NCBI RefSeq assembly: GCF_000332095.2
Contig: NZ_KI913949.1
Span: 3,618,596 to 3,682,595 of the forward strand
DNA from: Leptolyngbya sp. PCC 6406
Lineage (GTDB): Bacteria > Cyanobacteriota > Cyanobacteriia > Phormidesmidales > Phormidesmidaceae
Length of the DNA stretch: 64,000 nt
Direction: 5' to 3'
Shown: in pieces, positions 61,292-64,000 of the stretch
Numbering within the stretch: position 1 is the stretch's first letter
How the letters are laid out: every line of letters begins with the position of its first letter
Program-made: the position numbers and the translations under genes
The notes under the pieces: generated by a model
The model's input: the letters and a program-made list of their open reading frames with translations, nothing else
What the model was told of the DNA's origin: nothing
Database searches by the model: none

Positions 61292-64000
61292 ATGGCAAAG
61301 GGTAGCCCATGGGTAGGGCTGATGGTGGCGACAGCGCTGGGGCTATCGGCGGTGGAGGGAGCCGTAGCGGCGAGACGACAGCCAGTCATCCCTACCCAGA
61401 GCGCCCCAGGAAAACTGTGGCCGCTCTCTGACTTGAGTCCCATCCCAACAGCGACACCCCCAGGCATAGAGCCTTTCCCTACCCAACTGCCCCTCGCCCC
61501 TACCCAGCCTCAAACTCTGGCTGAAACTGCCCGATTATCGGAAGCCGATCGCCTTTTACAACAAGGCATCCAGCATTTCAACCGCAGCCAGTTTCGAGAA
61601 GCCCTGGCATCCTGGCAGCAGGCGTTAGACCTGTATCGTGCCCAGGGAAATCGCCGGGGTGAAGGGCATGCCCTGGGGAATTTGGGTAATGCTCATCTTG
61701 AGCTACAGGAATACTCAGAAGCCATTAGATTTTACGAGCAGGAAATAGCAATTCACAGAGAGATTGGGAATCGTGCTGGGGAAGGCAGCACACTGTTCTC
61801 ACTGGGCTGGGCCTATGCTTTTCAAGCTCAGTACGAATTAGCACTAGATTACTTTAATAATTCACTTAATATCAGTCATGAAATAGGAGATGAAAACAGA
61901 TCCGCCAGTATTTTATATGCTCTGGGTTGGACGTATCATAGCCTTGGAGATTTTCAGAAGGCGTTGGAACTCTATCAGAATGCATTGATAATATTTGAGG
62001 AAAATAATAATAAAAATGGACTGTCAAACATACTGATCGGATTGGGTTGGGTTTATATTGATTTGGATCAAATAAATCTTTCTATTGATTTTTTTCGGAG
62101 GCAGTTAGATATCTCTCAATCATCATCTAATCCCAGGCAAGAGGCCAATGCTTTGAATGGATTGGGTTTTGCCTATGCTGAGCTAGGTGAATACCAAACC
62201 GCAATTAATTACTCTAGGCAGGCATTAGAGATTCACCGAGATATTAACGATACTAGGGGAGAGGCTTATGCACTTGGCGATATAGGCAATGCCTATACCG
62301 CCCTTGGTGACTATCAAGCTGCTCTCAATTACTTGACCGAATGTTTATCGATTCAACGGGGATTGAATAACCGTTGGGGTGAAGGAAGAACCCTAAGTTC
62401 TATCGCGCAAATATTCGAGTCGCAGCAGCAGCCAGCACTGGCTATCACTTTCCTCAAAGCTTCGGTGGCAGTGCGGGAATCTATCCGAGAAGATATTCGC
62501 AACTTAGATTCTGGCCTGAGAACGTCTTTCACCGATACCGTCGCAGACGACTATCGCCGCCTTGCCGATCTGCTCCTTGCCCAAGGTCGCATTCCCGAAG
62601 CGCAGCAGGTGCTTGACCTGCTGCAACTGGAAGAACTGCGGGAGTTCACCAATACCCGCGCCGTGTGGACAGGCAGCGCCCTGGCCTACACCGAAGCCGA
62701 ACAACCCATCGCCGATGCCCACGGCGACCTGATCGCCTTTGGTCAACAGGTCTCGACCTGTCGGCGCACCAACTGCCCCCGGCGTAATGAGCTAGAGCAA
62801 CAACTCACCGCCCTCAACACCCAATATCGAGACCAAATCGCCACCTTCCAAGCGCAGGTAGGAAGTCAGCGGCGAGATGATGAAGTCTTTCAAGACCCCC
62901 GCCGCCTCAGCAGCGATGCTCGCGCCCTCCTCGCCGCCAACCCCAACTCCGTGCTGATCTACCCCTTCGTCACCGAAGACAAACTCTGGCTGCTATGGGC
63001 CACCCCCGGCGCAGTGGGCACCGTAGAAGTGGCCGTGTCCCAGGCAGAACTGTCCCGTGCCGTGCAGCAATTGGGAGAACGGCTGACGCGGGGGGGCGAT
63101 CTGGAGGAACTGCAAGCCGCTAGCCAGCGACTCTATGACTGGCTAGTGCGGCCCCTGGAAGCGCCACTGGCAGCGAATGGTATTGAAAAGCTGATCTTCG
63201 TCAACGATCGCGTCACCCGCTACATCCCCATGGCCGTCCTCTTCGATGGGGAACGCTACCTACTAGAGCGCTACACCCTCTCCACCGTCCTCTCCCCAGC
63301 GGTGACCAACACCACCAACCGCATCGGGGCGGTGGAGGACGCGCCCGTCCTAGGGCTAGGCTTGACCCAAGCCTTCCCCGGCTTTAACCCCTTGCCAGCG
63401 GTGCGGGAAGAGTTGAGCGGTATTGTGCGGGTCGGGGCTGAGCAGGGAATTTTCCCCGGCAGCGTGTTTCTGGATGGGGACTTTACCCTAGAGGCACTGG
63501 AGCGCAACCTGTTGGGCCATCGAGTGTTGCACATTGCCACCCACGCCGCCTTTGTGCCGGGGAGATCGCGGGACTCCTACATTTTGCTGGGGGATGGTAG
63601 TCGTCTAGCGGTAGCGGATATTGAGGTGCGGGAGCATCTGTTGGCAGACCTGCATTTGGTGGTACTGTCTGCCTGCCAGACCGCCCTGGGGGGAGTCGCC
63701 GGGGATGGGGCTGAAATCGCTGGGATCAGCTCCTACTTTTTGCAGCCGGGGCGGGCGGATACGGTGATTGCCTCCCTGTGGTCGGTCAACGATACCAGCA
63801 CCAGTGTGTTGATGCAGCGGTTCTATACCTTGCTGGCGACGGGGGAACTGACCAAGGCGGAGGCGTTGCGGCAGGCTCAGTTGAGTCTGCTGCGGGGGGA
63901 AGATTTGGTAGCCTTGGGCGATCGCCTGAACCTGAGCCGGGGGAGTATTGAAGTTATTTCGACATCGGGACGGGCTGTGAGTCCTATTCCGGGGGGGTAT
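61292..64000 (+). CDS. CHAT-domain protein with TPR array (copy 2), 3' end outside window
   Basis: ATG at 61292 has RBS GGAGG and opens MAKGSPWVGLMVATALGLSA, an export signal. The frame stays open for 903 codons to the window end. There are about 8 TPR units (about 95-400, each near LGNLGNAHLELQEYSEAIRF-like). A CHAT domain spans about 560-900 with His in VLHIATHAAFVPG near 747 and Cys in VVLSACQTALGGVAGDG near 794. The two CHAT dyad residues are present, so it is likely a caspase-like peptidase. Related to, but diverged from, the protein at 51940-55032. The C-terminus is not visible. Confidence 0.92.
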   Translation, partial: MAKGSPWVGLMVATALGLSAVEGAVAARRQPVIPTQSAPGKLWPLSDLSPIPTATPPGIEPFPTQLPLAPTQPQTLAETARLSEADRLLQQGIQHFNRSQFREALASWQQALDLYRAQGNRRGEGHALGNLGNAHLELQEYSEAIRFYEQEIAIHREIGNRAGEGSTLFSLGWAYAFQAQYELALDYFNNSLNISHEIGDENRSASILYALGWTYHSLGDFQKALELYQNALIIFEENNNKNGLSNILIGLGWVYIDLDQINLSIDFFRRQLDISQSSSNPRQEANALNGLGFAYAELGEYQTAINYSRQALEIHRDINDTRGEAYALGDIGNAYTALGDYQAALNYLTECLSIQRGLNNRWGEGRTLSSIAQIFESQQQPALAITFLKASVAVRESIREDIRNLDSGLRTSFTDTVADDYRRLADLLLAQGRIPEAQQVLDLLQLEELREFTNTRAVWTGSALAYTEAEQPIADAHGDLIAFGQQVSTCRRTNCPRRNELEQQLTALNTQYRDQIATFQAQVGSQRRDDEVFQDPRRLSSDARALLAANPNSVLIYPFVTEDKLWLLWATPGAVGTVEVAVSQAELSRAVQQLGERLTRGGDLEELQAASQRLYDWLVRPLEAPLAANGIEKLIFVNDRVTRYIPMAVLFDGERYLLERYTLSTVLSPAVTNTTNRIGAVEDAPVLGLGLTQAFPGFNPLPAVREELSGIVRVGAEQGIFPGSVFLDGDFTLEALERNLLGHRVLHIATHAAFVPGRSRDSYILLGDGSRLAVADIEVREHLLADLHLVVLSACQTALGGVAGDGAEIAGISSYFLQPGRADTVIASLWSVNDTSTSVLMQRFYTLLATGELTKAEALRQAQLSLLRGEDLVALGDRLNLSRGSIEVISTSGRAVSPIPGGY

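Noticed and set aside
61144-61467. Minus-strand 107-codon frame
   Set aside because: Antisense to the start of the CHAT gene and its leader; Pro/Ser-rich shadow.
1-64000. tRNA or rRNA genes
   Set aside because: Looked for TTCnAnnC loops with matching stems and rRNA signatures in the gene-free stretches; found none. A covariance-model scan could still reveal one.

Overview
The window is chromosomal DNA of a cyanobacterium, most likely filamentous and Leptolyngbya/Phormidium-like (the genus is inferred, not demonstrated). The evidence is the many HIP1 octamers (GCGATCGC), a BicA-type bicarbonate transporter, an AcsF/ChlA-type cyclase with heme oxygenase and HemN, an IsiA/Pcb-type chlorophyll antenna protein, CHAT-TPR proteins, a kinase-CHASE2 protein, and cyanobacterial short repeats. 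Most genes are GC-rich. A few blocks (about 15.6-16.4 kb and 19-23.2 kb) are clearly AT-richer and look acquired.

Layout. 1-4.1 kb: defence remnant or locus with a DUF1016 nuclease (cut by the window edge), a DUF2283/DUF4258 toxin-antitoxin-like pair and a type I methylase HsdM. 4.3-14.7 kb: ion and inorganic-carbon module. A P2-type cation ATPase converges on an mrpC-D-E-F-G-(DUF4040)-B antiporter cluster, preceded by bicA-nhaS3; together these could keep the Na+ gradient that BicA spends on HCO3- uptake. 14.8-25.6 kb: accessory region with gene fragments (integrase, ParA-like, cysK start, IS66, restriction subunit), a horizontally acquired arginase-family gene, a thiol-type MerR regulator with thioredoxin and permease genes, and a Gabija-type pair (gajA-gajB) between two near-identical MerR-type promoters with 20-bp spacers. 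25.6-35 kb: signalling genes (kinase-CHASE2, MscS channel, hydrolase, a ParA-like ATPase beside a paralogue with a ruined P-loop and an added winged helix, HD-GYP response regulator).

35-43 kb: recJ, then the low-oxygen tetrapyrrole group: acsF (chlAII type) divergent from ho, hemN and a delta-9-type desaturase. These make oxygen-tolerant or microoxic steps of chlorophyll, bilin and heme synthesis. 43-48.4 kb: DUF815 ATPase, a hub of nested CTAG-targeted miniature elements, CatB-like acetyltransferase, exporter, GNAT, and a complete IS5-type element. 48.5-64 kb: a GH15 protein strikingly like eukaryotic phosphorylase kinase alpha, two TPR-CHAT caspase-like proteins (the second runs off the end), a Uma2 pseudogene, a His-tailed ferrochelatase-like protein, a sugar-binding lipoprotein, and an IsiA/Pcb-type antenna gene with possible iron-responsive sites.

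The strongest unusual observations are: three MerR-type promoters, two of which bracket a foreign Gabija block; a MITE family whose CTAG ends supply TAG stop codons to three genes; the active/degenerate ParA pair; and several exact recombination scars. No tRNA, rRNA or CRISPR array was seen.
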